Source of the DNA: Bretschneidera sinensis
Taxonomy: Eukaryota > Streptophyta > Magnoliopsida > Brassicales > Akaniaceae
Length of the DNA stretch: 64,000 bases
NCBI GenBank assembly: GCA_023935145.1
Contig: CM043700.1
Location: 139,093,328-139,157,327 of the forward strand
Direction: 5' to 3'
Shown here: positions 35,974 to 48,736 of the stretch, piece by piece
How the letters are laid out: every line of letters begins with the position of its first letter
How positions within the stretch are numbered: position 1 is the stretch's first letter
The notes under the pieces: model-generated
Databases searched by the model: none
Seen by the model: only the letters and a program-made list of their open reading frames with translations
Told to the model about the DNA's origin: nothing
Program-made: the position numbers and the translations under genes

Positions 35974-38900
35974 ATGGCGATGATAAAGGAAAAACCCTCT
36001 TCCGGGAACGTGGTGGCTGTTTGGCTCGACGCTTGTTCTCCATTTCCATTTGCACGAACACGTATCTTGTTAATATTCACCGGCTTTGTTCTCTTCTATC
36101 CACTTCATTATGTCTCTGGCAGTGTGCCCTTGTCCCAATTAAAGCCCCATAAGAAGGATTTTACCAGTAATTCTGCTTCACTCTCTCTACTCAACCGTCG
36201 TCTTCTCGCAGAGACTTGCAAAAACATGGTATGATTTCTCCTTCTCCTTTTTTTTGTTTATCTCTCGGTATTTATATTTTTTCCACGTTGTGATCATTTT
36301 TCTTTGGAAAGTTCCGCTTCTTTTTGCTTGATATAAATGGTGGAAATTTGGTTGGCTTAAGGTGAAATATTTGGTATCCTTTTTTTCTTGGCTTTTGCTT
36401 AAGGTTAAACATGCCTAATTACATGTTTATGTATGTAGTATGAGGAATGAGGAATTTTCGGGTAATCAATGATTATTTTCTTTGTGTCCGACACGCTAAG
36501 AATTTTTTGGACTATGAGTAATGCTGTGTGAACTTTCAAATTAAATTTATTTTAACCACTTTGAACAGTATATTACTCCAATAATTATATGTAATGCAGT
36601 ATCATATACTGTATTAGTTAGTTATGATACCTTATTTGTAATTCACAGGCAATGAATTAATTAGTAAACTTGGATAAAGGAAGACGAAACTTGAATTCTT
36701 TCATATCTTTTCCTCACCCATGTGATTTCTTCACCCAACTTTTCTCAAATTTTTTGTCATTTCCTTGTTACTTCTCTAACCTGCTCACAAAGTGATTTTT
36801 AGCCTTTAATTCTCTTACGCTCTATTTCCACGTGTTGTACTTCTCTTCACTTTTGCTCACACTCCTTTGTGATTGAGTCATCTTGCACTCTTTTGTGTTT
36901 GAGCCTTCTTACGCAATTTGCACCGCACCCTCGTCTCCACACGTTCTATTTTGCAGTCACATGCTTGTTTAGCAAACAAATTTGTTCTCATGCATTGTTT
37001 TCTCTTTAGCTATCCTTAATGGTGGACTTGGCATGCAATGATGGACTTTACACTTTAATGATTCGGATGGAGTTGGAGCTATAATCTGTTGAAGATTATG
37101 CAAATTGGTGATGCTCTTTTGGGTTATATTTTGTTTAGGTTGAATTTTGTAATCAAACTCATGGAAATTGTATTAAAATTTTCATGTGTTTGAGGGGATG
37201 TTAGGGAATATTATAAAATGTTCTAGAGTATTAAATTATTATATTGTATGTGATTTGGTTAGAATTCTTAAGTGGTTTACTTTCCTTGTTAAGCTACTTA
37301 TGTTATTATATAAACTGTGCCCAAGTGTCACTCTATGTACTTAACTTCTTTTTTTTTATAGAGAAACTCACCTAGCCTTTTATAAAACCATAGTTAAGTT
37401 TCTTCATGGTTTTATTAATAATAGGCTAAGTGAATCAATAGAGAATATCCTCATAGGGTTTATAGAATAACCTAAGTAGCTTAACAAAGATATAAATCAT
37501 TTAAGAATCTTAATCAAATCACACCACGATATAATGATTTGATACCAAATATTTTATAATATTTTTAACATACTTTCAAACATATGGTAATTTTAATAAA
37601 TTTTTCAAGAGTTTGATTGCAAAATTCAACTCAAGCAAAATATAACCCAAAAGATCACCACCAATATGAATAATCTTCAATAGATTGCATCTTCAATTTC
37701 ATCCAAATCATCAATTCTAAGGCCGGTCAATGCATGTCAAGTACACCATTAGGGATACCCAAAGAGATATGAAGAGATAATAAAGAAGTGTTGAGTGCAG
37801 AAATTTTTTAGGAGGGGGAGAAGTTTTTGTGTGAAAATTTGTGGAGGGAGAAAAAGTGTTACGCAAAGAGAGAGGTGTTGACGGAGAAAGGATGGGGGTA
37901 GTGGGTTGTAGGAAACTATAAAATTGGTTGCCTCTTATACAGAGACCCATGGTAGGGTTTATATAATAGCCTAAGAAGTTAAATCACCTAAGAATCCTTA
38001 CCAAATCACAACAGAATTAATATTTTATAATATTGATTTTAATAGCATTACTGGTTGTCTGATATTATATTTAGATTCTTATAGTGGCATCAGACGATTG
38101 ATATTGAAGCACTAAAAACTACTACCTGAATTATATTCTGGATACTTGTATTACAACATCATATAATCATGATGTTATCTTGATTGTGAATGCTGCTCTT
38201 AATTCTTTTTAAGTTGCAAAGCATCATTTCTCTTTTTGCATCCTTTGAAAATCTTACTTGTAATCTTGAAGATAATAGCATTCAAATGAATCAAAGTTTG
38301 GCTTTAATTGCTAAGATGTGATGTTGTCGAACTGCTTGAGACTCTTGAAGTGATGGGAAAACATAAGCATATGTGATTCCTGATCTTTCCAATTATTCTC
38401 TTTAAATGGGATATCCAATTTCGTACCCTAACACTTGAAAACAGGTGAGAATTCATAAAAAATATTTGAACTGTTCTGTCAAAAAGTTGGGGTTCATTCC
38501 CATAACATTATGTCAAGGTAACAGCACCTGTCAAAAAGCTAATACAGAACACAGGCGATCACTTTATTTGCATAACATTTCGTATATTTCATGAACTTTT
38601 TTTTATGATCTTTGATCAGGGCAGTAATAATAAAACCGAATGTTCAACAAAGATCAATGAAGCTTCGCAAGTTAGAAAAGCATTTAAATTATGGGATTCA
38701 AGCTTCTTCAACGATTCCCTGGTGATTTTGATTAATTTTATTTACTTAAGAAATTAGCATAATTAATACCATTGTTGTTAATAAGACATTTGTTGTTTAG
38801 ATTCTGGAGATTGTCAAGGGTGCAACAGAGTTCAATGTTCCTATATTTAGAGCCAACAGGAAATTAGTTGCTTCTGTCAATGGAGGGTTAGAAAATCCAT

Positions 38901-41587
38901 CTCCTTTTGTTTTTAATCCCGAATGGGGCCGCGAAAACGCCCAAGGGGAAAGCAAAAGATTTAATTATCCTTCCGTCTCTGGTGTACAAAGGCCAAAAAG
39001 CGAAGAAGATATTGCCTTTATGAGTGTAAGTCGTTGCTACTACAACAACTTGATTCACAGCATGTAGTCTGTCAAATCCTTTTTCTTTCATATGTGTGAT
39101 TTGGTGGATCTTAATCAGGTCCTTGAACTAGGGGAACTTATTAAGACAAAACAAATTACATCTAAGGAGCTTACACGAATTTATCTTGAGAGGTTAAAGA
39201 GGTAAGAGAAGGAAAAACACAGTGGTGCTTATGCCTGATTTGCAAGTCTTTTTCTATTGATAATAATCATTGCTTGAAAACACCAGGTACAATCCTGTTC
39301 TTGAAGCTGTGGTTACTTATACTGAAAATTTAGCTTACAAGCAAGCAAAAGAAGCCGACGAATTGCTTGCCCGAGGAACATATTTGGGTACCTCTACTAT
39401 CTCCGTGCTGAATATTTCCAGAATTTACAGTTGAACTTTGAGGAATCACTACCTATCATTTGTTAGGTTGCATTTGGATTTATGAATATGAAATGTATTT
39501 AGCTGGTTTGTTAGATTGTAATTTTGTTTCATTTTTAATGTTGAACTGTTTGGTTTGGTTGCAGGACCTCTCCATGGGATTCCATATGGGTTGAAGGATA
39601 TAATTTCAGTACCCCAATACAAGACAACTTGGGGTTCAAGAACTTTTAAAGAACAAGTTCTTAACATTGAAGCCTGGGTTTACAAGAGGTATTGGACATA
39701 TGTATGATCATCTTATCTATTTGGAAAAATCTTCAGTCATTAGCTAATTAATTCATTTTATGAATTTTCTCAATAAGATTGAAGTCAGCAGGAGCAGTTC
39801 TTGTCGCAAAGCTTGTTTCTGGGTCATTAGCATATGATGACATCTGGTTCGGGGGTAGGACAAGGAACCCATGGAATATTGAGGAATATTCAACGGGCTC
39901 ATCAGCTGGACCTGCTGCCTGCACCTCTGCTGGTATTTCATAATTTTTTGTACTGCTCAACGTAGATATTTTCTTCTATCTGATATTGGTTTTAACAATC
40001 CTCAGTTCATCATTTGAAAATTTGTATTTAATCTTAAGATGAATTTGAGGGACAGGAATACGTGTAGCACTTCCTGATTAAATTGTCTTTCACTCAATCA
40101 TGACACAAACATGTTGTGGACTGAATTTACAAAAATTAACAAAAACAGTTGTTGGTTCATCTAAAAACTATATTCCTCATAATAGGTATGGTTTCATTTG
40201 CAATTGGTTCGGAAACAGCTGGCTCAATTACCTATCCTGCAGCTCGCTGTGGCGTGACAGCATTGCGTCCAACTTTTGGCACGGTTGGCAGAACTGGCGT
40301 AATGAGCTTATCTGAAAGCTTGGTAATACCAAGAACATCTTCTTCCAGCATGAATTTCCTTTTAACTATGAGAGGTTTTATGGAATCTAAATCCCTCTGT
40401 TTAACAGGATAAGCTTGGCCCCTTCTGTAGAAGTGCTGCAGATTGCACAGTTGTTCTGGATGCTATTCGAGGGAAGGATCCTGACGATCTCTCATCAAGA
40501 GACATTCCCTTCGGTGACCCATTCGCAGTCGACATTACAAAGCTTACTGTTGGATATCTTGAGGATGCTGAGATGGAGGTAAATTGCCAATTTGTTTATC
40601 AGGAAAAACTCAACGAAAGGCTGTTCTCATCAGGTCATGGGAGTTATGAAATTAGCAGGGTTACTTTTTGGCTGAGATGACTGATTTTGGGTTTACTTGA
40701 ATCTTAATTTTTAATTCCAGGTTGTTGATGTCCTTAAATCAAAGGGTGTTAATATGGTTCCTTTCAGACTGAACTACACCGTAGACTCTGTACAAGGTAT
40801 ACTAAATTTTACTATGGACGTTGATATGTTGGCCCATTTTGATGAGTGGCAACGATCGAGACAGGATGATGTTTATGAAGCTCAAGATCAATGGCCTCTG
40901 GAATTACGCCGTGCACGTGTAATTCCAGCGGTTGACTATGTGCAGGTTTGTTGTCCATTATTTCATTCCTTGTCCAATAATGGCCAATTTACTGACCATT
41001 TTATTTCTCTTTTATTAATTTGAGACAACAGTTAGTAGTTGGATTACGATGATTTGTCTACAGGCACAAAGAGCTCGGGGAAAATTGATTCGGGAAGTGA
41101 AAGAAAGTTTTACTGTTGATGCATTCATTGGCAATGCAACCGATTGGGAGAAAGTTTGTTTGGGAAATCTTGTGGGTTTGCCTGTAATTGTCATTCCGAC
41201 TGGATTAAAAAATATATCTAATCCGCCTTCTGGTGGCACTTGGAGAAGGACCACGATCAACACTGGCATTTATGCTCCTCCCGAACGTGATCACATTGTA
41301 GGCTCCTTTCTTAGCACTTTGTCCATTTACAATTATATACACAATTAATCATCGATTTATAGATGTTACAATTAACTTTCATAAATTATCTTACAACTTC
41401 TGATAAAATCCTCTACCCCCTTCTGATTTTTGTGGTCTAATAAGTGCAGGCACTAGCATTGGCGATGGCTTACCAATCAGTAACTGATCACCATGAGCAA
41501 CGCCCGCCTATCAACCATCTAGGCCCAAATGACACAATACCAAATCCGCCAACGGTTACCATCCCCCCGAGACGGTTGCGTCTTTAA
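35974..41587 (+). CDS. Amidase-signature family hydrolase
   Basis: Serine hydrolase of the amidase signature family, which cleaves amide bonds with a Ser-Ser-Lys triad; the substrate cannot be told. Twelve exons: 35974-36228, 38620-38721, 38801-39025, 39119-39201, 39287-39387, 39565-39688, 39778-39932, 40186-40322, 40408-40578, 40721-40945, 41064-41297, 41450-41587; phases close to 649 residues. A hydrophobic stretch near residue 30 (ILLIFTGFVLFYPLHYVSG) suggests a membrane anchor or signal. Triad: Lys266 in HGIPYGLKD, Ser338 in STGSSAGPAA, Ser362 in GSETAGSI, all present. The position next to TSN and IPK2 matches Arabidopsis AT5G07360. Intron 1 is 2.39 kb and full of repeat debris, whereas the other introns are short. 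A full GatA role is unlikely because the N-terminal extension and the long insert between exons 10 and 11 are of the plant FAAH-like/uncharacterised type. Confidence 0.93.
37020..38045. mobile_element. Nested LTR-like debris in amidase intron 1
   Basis: Three copies of one retroelement-end sequence occur. On plus, 37190-37320 reads gggaatattataaaatg...gtgatttggttagaattctt...gttaagctacttatgtt. On minus, the same text starts at about 37565 (aatattataaaatatttgg...gatttgattaagattctta) and again at about 38040 (aatattataaaatattaat...tgatttggtaaggattctt...ctattatataaaccctacc). The plus copy and the first minus copy extend to arms of about 290 bases (37030-37320 against 37450-37720), sharing ttttgggttatattttg. 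The TATATAAACC box and following leader-like text (minus, 37950 downward) resemble a copia-type LTR promoter. No polymerase or integrase remains. Confidence 0.6.
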
Positions 41588-42609
41588 AGATTCAATAGCT
41601 GCAAATCTAGTGTTAATAGTTCTCACATTGTTATTGCTGGTGTCAGTTGTGTTAGATCGAAATGTCAATGTATGATCAGTTGCATCCTTAAAACTGCAGA
41701 ACCCGTGTTATAGTTCTCACTTCTCAGTTCTAGTTGCGTAATGCCAATCTATATATAGTCATTATTTTAAGGCAAGCTCTGGCGAGAGAGCCAGAGAGGA
41801 AAGTTGAACAATACAAGCATTTTACCCCGCTCCCAAGAAAAAGAAGGGGGGGATCTACAATGTCTGTAAATTTGTTTGCCTTTTGTCAATAATCTGATTG
41901 GACCATATTTGATCAAATTATGGCAAGTGGTTTTCCGGCAAGGAAGAGAACTTTAGACAAAAAGCTTCTGTTGTTTGTCTAGCCATAAACAGAATCTAAG
42001 ATGATTAAATCTCACTTTAATCGAACACTTTTTTTATTCCCTTATTGTGTAACATTTTTTTCCATATGGGGCATACCAAAGATTCCCGTGGAGTTGTGTA
42101 ACTCTTCAAAAGGTAAGTGGCCCTTATGTATAACTGGGGACATCGAGCAAATCACATGAATTTAAGAGTATCATCTCATGTTCTAGGTGGTGCAGTACTG
42201 CCAAACCATCGTCTGTTTAATATTTTTGTAGAGAGAGAACTTGTGGTTCGTAGATTCCGTGCTATTTGGTGAAAAGGGGCTATTCAATGAGAGTATCTCT
42301 CTGAAAAGGAAGTTTGTGGTTCATAGATTTCTTGCTATTTGGAAATTGGTAGGTAATGGAAAGGAAAATATACGAAGGAAAAAGAAATATTTTGGAAATT
42401 GGTAGGTAATCAGAAGGAAAATATACGAAGGAATTAGAAAAGTGAGAAAACGGAGGTTTATGTACCTTCTGTTAAAAAAAGAAAAAAAAAGACATTAATT
42501 AGCCTTTCAAAATAATTGTTATAAAAGGGGTGTAATGCATTAATGGCGAATATAGATAATCAAAGATAGTATAAAAGGTATAAATGTTCTTTCCAAATCT
42601 TCTTCGGAT

Positions 42610-42866
42610 TTGAAAAATCTTAAATACAGCTCAGGGACGAAGTATGAAAACGTCTCAAGTGTGAAAATTAGTAAAGTAATAAACTTTGATAAAAATTAAT
42701 TAAAATTATTATTATAATTTTAATTAATTAATTAATATTATTTTATTAAAATTTTGAAACATCCAAATGTATTCAAAAGACTTACGTCTCAATGTTTCGG
42801 GATTTACACTCCACCGTTTCGAGGCAAAATGATTCGTCCAACACTTTCACCTATAAAAACACTGGT
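42610..42866 (-). repeat. Partial inverted copy of the 12.6-kb repeat
   Basis: Reverse complemented, this reads cagtgtttttataggtg, ttttgcctcgaaacgg, ttttaataaaataatatta and tttttatcaaagtt, matching the left part of the repeat at 12635-13160 in the same order. It is truncated compared with that copy. Confidence 0.55.
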
Positions 42867-44459
42867 TAATATCTCTTTTCTTTTTATCTATTCCCTTCTA
42901 TCTACAATCTAAACATAGTAACGTGATAATACTCATAAAATTATTTATATTTTTTATAAATTAAATTAAATTAAATATTTTTAAAAATGGTTTATGAAAA
43001 GAATTAAAGATTGAAAAATAGATTTTTAAAAACTTATATTTTTGTAAAAAAAAAACTATTTTGACTTTTATTTTACCAAACAAATCAAATGGGGCAGTAG
43101 GTTATTTGACATCAACCTCCTAATTGGTTAACATTTCATTAAAGAGGAAAAGAAGAAAACAGAATCCATGACTCTTTATTATGCTTTTATTTGGTATCAC
43201 CTCAGATTTAGTTTGGTTTATATTTTGGATTTAGTGTAAAAGATTAAAAAAATATTGTTATAATTTTAATACGTTAAAAATCCAAAAAAAAAAAAAGAAG
43301 AAGAAATTGCACATGGGCATGGAGGGTAAAACCATTAGATAGTTGACTTTGGTGAAAAAGAGGATTGTTTTTAACTTTTTATTAGTTCTAGATTATGGTA
43401 ATTTAATTATATATAACCTTTGCTTTTAGGAAAATAAATTTTTTTATTAAATTTTATGTTTATAAAAAACAAAATTATTAAAATCTGACTTGTTTTATTC
43501 ACAAAGATTTAATTACACACAAAAGTCTCAACAAAACTATTTTTCTACAATGTATATTAGACTTAAAACATCATTTATGCTGAAAAAGTTTTTTAATATT
43601 GCTAGAATAAAAAAATACCAAATATGAAAAATACTATTAAAACAAGAAATTACAAATTAAGAAATTAAAATTTATCCAAACCAAATAGGATTTTTTCTTT
43701 ATTTTGATCAAATAACCCAACAAAGAGACATGATTGCTTTTTATCTCATATCAAGGTGTTTGATTTGCATAAAAAGTTATAAATATAAAAGGTGAATTTA
43801 AATATAATTTACAAATGACCAAATTACCCCTCCATCATCAAATATTCAAGTATACATAAACCAAAGAAAATCAATTAAATTTGTATTTTTGTTTTTAATA
43901 ATCGATTTGCGCTTTATATTCCTTTAATTAAAACAAAAATAAAATATGATCGAGGCCAAATATATCCATTGGTTGGATATTGGTCGACGACACAACTTCG
44001 ATCACGACCTATGACCATCGATGTGACAGCGGCTGTGACCGTTGTTGTTAGTAATTCCCCTTTAGAACCGATAAGGGGCTAATAGAAGAGAGATAAATAA
44101 AGAGAGAAAAGTAAATTTGATTTGACATAAAATATATTGTCCTCTCAACCTTCCCAAGAATACATGACAATTTGATTTAACATAAAATTTGTAGTTTTCA
44201 ATTCATTGTGTAACACGTGCAAGACATTGACAAGGACGTGTGAAATTGAACGAGAATAAAATTGACATTTCAATAAGCGAAGATAACGCTATATGCATTA
44301 TAAAAAAAGGTAGCACTAATTGAATTGTGTGATGGAAATAATTCCGACTTCCGTCAGTTACTAAATATCAATCGAGATCTCTTTTTTAAATGTAAAAAAA
44401 AAAAAAAAAAACATCATCAATTAAAGGACCAAGGAGTTCAATTTAATTACGTTCATTAG

Positions 44460-47110
44460 GATAACAAATAAATCAAAGAGAAGCACAAAAGTCTTAAATA
44501 AAGCAATTTATTGTTTTGACAAGTTTTGATAAAAGGTGTATCTTCTTAAATGAATGTTGATGTACCATAACAATAATTATTGGCTTTAATTGAATAGCTC
44601 GAAGTGGAAGAATTTTTTTATTATTTTTACGTATAAAATTAAAAGAATTAAGATTTGATGTGCTTAAATTTTCATTTTTTTGGCTTTTTAATTAATAAAA
44701 AAGATCGGTCTATTTTGATATTGAGTAAAGAGAGTGTTATCGTTTGTCACTAATAACACAATTAACAGCTAGTAATTAGTGCACACATTATACACGCAAA
44801 AATCATGCATACTATTTTGCATGTGTGCAATACATACACCAATTTTAGTAACTTATTATGAGTGGTGCAACTAGCGGTTGCATTTCTAATTGAGTAGAAT
44901 ATGAAAATTTACTGCCATAAGTGGCATGCGTCTAACTAACTAAAAAAAGTAACTAAACAGCAAGAAAATTACAATTAATAATTAACACAGGAATCATACG
45001 CGCAAAGAACAAGACAACAAATAAATCAAAGAGAGGAGCACATAAGTCTTTAAGTACAAGAATTTATTGTTTTTTAAAATTTAAAGCAGGATAGACCTTT
45101 TTAAATGAGCGATGATGTAGTATAATGCTAATTACTGGATTTAATTGATTAACTAGATATGTGTGAACTCTCTATCCATTTTGACGAATAAAATTGAAAG
45201 AACCAAGAATTGGCATACTTAATTCCAACATTTTTGGTTTTTTAATTAATAAGGAAGATTGATCTATTTTGATATTAAATAAAGATGATTGTTATATCAT
45301 TTGTCGCTAGTGACATAACTAACGACTAATAATTAGCACATATATTATACGCGCGAAAATTGCGCACACTCTTTCTCATATGTGCATTTCTCATTTGAGT
45401 AAACGATGAAAATTTAATGCCATAAGTTGTGTGTGTCTAACTTGCTAAAAAAGTAACTTAATGGTGAGAGAGTAATGACTAATAATTAGTGTGGGAATTA
45501 TACATGCGGAGATTAGGACAATAAATAAATCAAAGAGAGGAGCACGTACGTCTTAAGTATAGAAATTTATTGTTTTGGAAAGTTTAAAGGAAGATTGATC
45601 TTCTTAAATGAACGTTGATGTAGTATAATGTTAATTATTGGATTTAATTTAATAGTTGGATGTGGATGAACTGCATAAAATTGAAAGGACTGATATTCAA
45701 TGTGTTTAAATTCCATTTTTTTTTGTTTTTTAATTAATAAAGAAGATCGATCTATTTTGATATTGAGTAAAGAGGAGTATTATATCATTTGTCGTTAGTG
45801 ACATGACTAACGGTTAGTAAGTTGTGCGCAAAAACCATGTACACTCTTTTGCATGTGTGCAATACACACATCAGTTCTAGTTGTTTGGTACGAGAAGTGC
45901 AACTAACGGTTGTACTTTCTTATTAAGTAAAAGATGAAAGTTTATTGCCATTGTATCTAACTTGCTGAAAAAAGTAACTTAACAGAAAGAGAGTAACGAC
46001 TAGTAATTAGCGTGGGCATTATACATGCGAAAATCATGCGCACGTGCAATTAGTGCGGATATTATACATTTTAATTCCTCATTGAGTAAAAGATGAATGG
46101 CGTGGGTCTGACTTGCAGAAAAAGTAACTTAACCACAGTAAAGTTATGACATCATGCATTTTTCTATTATTTCAAATCTAACTCCTCTCCCATTGTGTCA
46201 ATCTTTAGTAGGCGTGCAATGAACACATCAATTCTATTCATTTGGTGCGAAAAGGTGCAACGGACGGTTGCATCTCTCAATGAGTAAAAGATGAAAATTT
46301 ATTGCCATAAGTTGTGTGTGTCTAACTTGCTAGAAAGAGTAACTTAACAGTAAGATAGTAACGGCTAGTAATTAGCGCAGGCATGCATTATACGCGCTAA
46401 GATCAAGACAACAAATAAATCAAAAGAGGAGTGCGTAAATCTTAAGTATATCAATTTATTGTTTTGGAAAGTTTAAAGCAAGATTGATCTTCTTAAATGA
46501 ACGTTGATGTAGCATAATGTTAATTATTGGATTTAATTGAATAGTTGTATATGGGTAAAATGAATAAAATTGAAAAGACCAAGATTCGATGTGCTTAAAT
46601 TCCAATCTTCTTGGTTTTTTAGTTAATAAAGAAGATTGATCTACGTTGATATTGAGTAAATAGAAGTGTTATATCATTTGTGGCTAGTGACATAACTAAC
46701 CGCAAGTAATTAGCGCACGCGTTATACTTGCAAAACATTCGCACACTCATTCTCACACGTGCAATATACAAATCAATTCTAGTAATTTGTTATGAGAGGT
46801 GCAACTAACACTTGCATTTCTCATCAAATGAAAAATGGAAATTTATTACCATAAGTTGCATGCGTCTAACTTACTGAAAAAAGTAACTTAACAGAAAGAG
46901 AGTAACGACTAGTAATTAACGCGGGCATTATACACGCGAAGATCACATGTACATGCAATTAGCGGGATATTGTACACATTAATTATAATAGTTTGTTGTG
47001 AGTGACGTAACGAACTGTTGCCTTTCTCATTGAGTAAAAGATGAAAATTTACCGCCATAAGTGACGTGGGTTTGAATTTAAAAAAAAAAAACTTAACCAA
47101 AAGAAAGTAA
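44460..47110. repeat. Tandem repeat array with about 500-bp units and a 900-bp higher-order form
   Basis: The word aaataaatcaaagag recurs at about 44468, 45021, 45523 and 46415, and gatcta..ttgatattgagtaaa-type text at 44705, 45257, 45742 and 46635. The word aagtaact(t/a)a(a)ca..a(a)gagagtaac recurs at 44949, 45451, 45972, 46340 and 46881. Units are therefore about 500-555 bases, but the section 45972-46340 is an extra sub-unit (acatgcaattagcg, then tcattgagtaaaagatgaa) that recurs at 46881-47100, giving a longer period of about 909. Copies have diverged in many positions. No open frame. Confidence 0.75.
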
Positions 47111-47786
47111 TTTTAAAAAAATTGAGAGATTGACTTATTTTCAAAGAAATAACAATTTTCTAATCATTTCTAAAACAATTTATACTAAAAAAACCGAAAG
47201 TTGTTTTTTGAAGCTTATCCATCAACAATGTAAAAGTCAGATTTTAAAAGAAATTAATTTTCATAGAATTCAAACACTAGTAAAATGCTATTTTACGTAT
47301 TTTTGATTTTCAATTTGATATTTTTCTTCTAAACAAACAAAGGTAAATCAAAATTTCCAATATCATTTGTCATTTAAAATTTAAATATATAGATTGAATA
47401 AAAATCTATATTTTTTTTTATAAAAATAATTACATTAACTAAGGTGACCAGTTCAAAATTCTGAAAATTAATTAGGAGTACTATCAAAGTCCGTTAACAC
47501 AACTAATTTTCACAAAAAAATAAAATTAATTTATTGCTAGCATCCGCATTCGAATGCTCAGATAGCTCGTCAGAAATTGGGACGGTTACCTCGTCTGTAT
47601 CGGTGTCTAAAAGGGGTTGTTTAAGATTTTATAAATGGAAAAGCCAACGGGGCATTAATTTCGCGAAATCTACAAAAGCATGTGCAAATTTCCTGTGGAT
47701 TTTTGCTATACAAACTGTGGTTGGTAACATAAGTAATTTTCTGGAAAAACGAGGGTATATGAAATCTAGCTCTCCCTTCTTCCTGT

Positions 47787-47793
47787 TATAAAT
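47787..47793 (+). promoter_or_regulatory. TATA box of TSN
   Basis: TATAAAT lies just ahead of a CT-rich leader (47815-47880) and a 5' UTR exon that ends at 47916 with a clean donor (AAC/GTAAGT). Transcription probably starts near 47820. Confidence 0.55.
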
Positions 47794-48736
47794 GCTCTCC
47801 TTGCACATTACCATCTCTCCTCATTAGCCGTTCTTCTCTCCTTCGACAAACTCTCTCTCTTTCTCTTCTCTTTTCTCATATATCCTCAGCGATATTCATA
47901 AGAGAGACAAGAGAACGTAAGTTAATCTTTCGTATTTGTTCTTTTGTAGATCCAATTAGGCTCCATTGTTGAATAATCCAGGTATAAAAACATATCATCA
48001 GTTTTTACCCATCTCTGTATTAGATTATTGATTCGTTTGAGTATGCATGCAGTGATTCGTTAGATTGGTACTAATCTAAATGTATTGATCATGCGTGTGC
48101 TGATATGCATACTCTCTGAATCGGTATTCTCTGTTTTCTGTTCTCTGTTTTCGTTTTCTGATTTTGGATTTTTCTTGGAAATGAAGTTTTATGATGGAGA
48201 GAAATTGTTTTGTTTTCCATTTGCTTGATCGAATTACTGATCGAGGTGTTCAATACCGTGTGTGATCAATTTTACGGTTTTATTTATTTATTTATTTATT
48301 TATTTTTTTTGCATGTGGTGATTCCTGCGGTTTTACCTATAATATTGGGTGTTTATGGATTTTTTTTATTAAACCATTGTTATGGATCTGATCACTTTCA
48401 TTGGTGGTGTTGTAAATTCTGGAATGTATTGTTTATTTAACGTGTTTTCTGTAGTTTTATTTTATCTTGCTTCATGGTGGATGTGTTTTCTTACCTCATC
48501 TGCTTCAACTGAAAACGATGTTTTGATTCATTTAGATTGCTCTATATAAATTTATTAGTAAACTTTTTTGGTGAACATATTTGTATAATATTCTGGGATC
48601 AACAAAAGGGTCAAACTTTGTATACAATATATATAGTTCCCGTGGAACTAAAACACCTTTTGCCTTTAATTGGTGAACCTGATGTTAAAATGTTTTACTT
48701 TGGTTTCTCTTCTGGGTGCAGATCCTAGCTGTTGAC

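Larger units (their letters stand above)
41588..48736. other. Gene-free interval between the amidase and TSN genes
   Basis: Amidase 3' UTR is probably within 41588-41950. An inverted partial repeat copy lies at 42610-42866. 42900-44450 is AT-rich without clear structure. 44460-47110 is a tandem repeat array (separate entry). 47787 onward is the TSN promoter, 5' UTR exon and leader intron. No gene found. Confidence 0.65.

Noticed and set aside
37717..37950. Minus-strand 77-codon frame in amidase intron 1
   Set aside because: It follows a TATATAAACC box in LTR-like text and reads as leader sequence, not as a protein.
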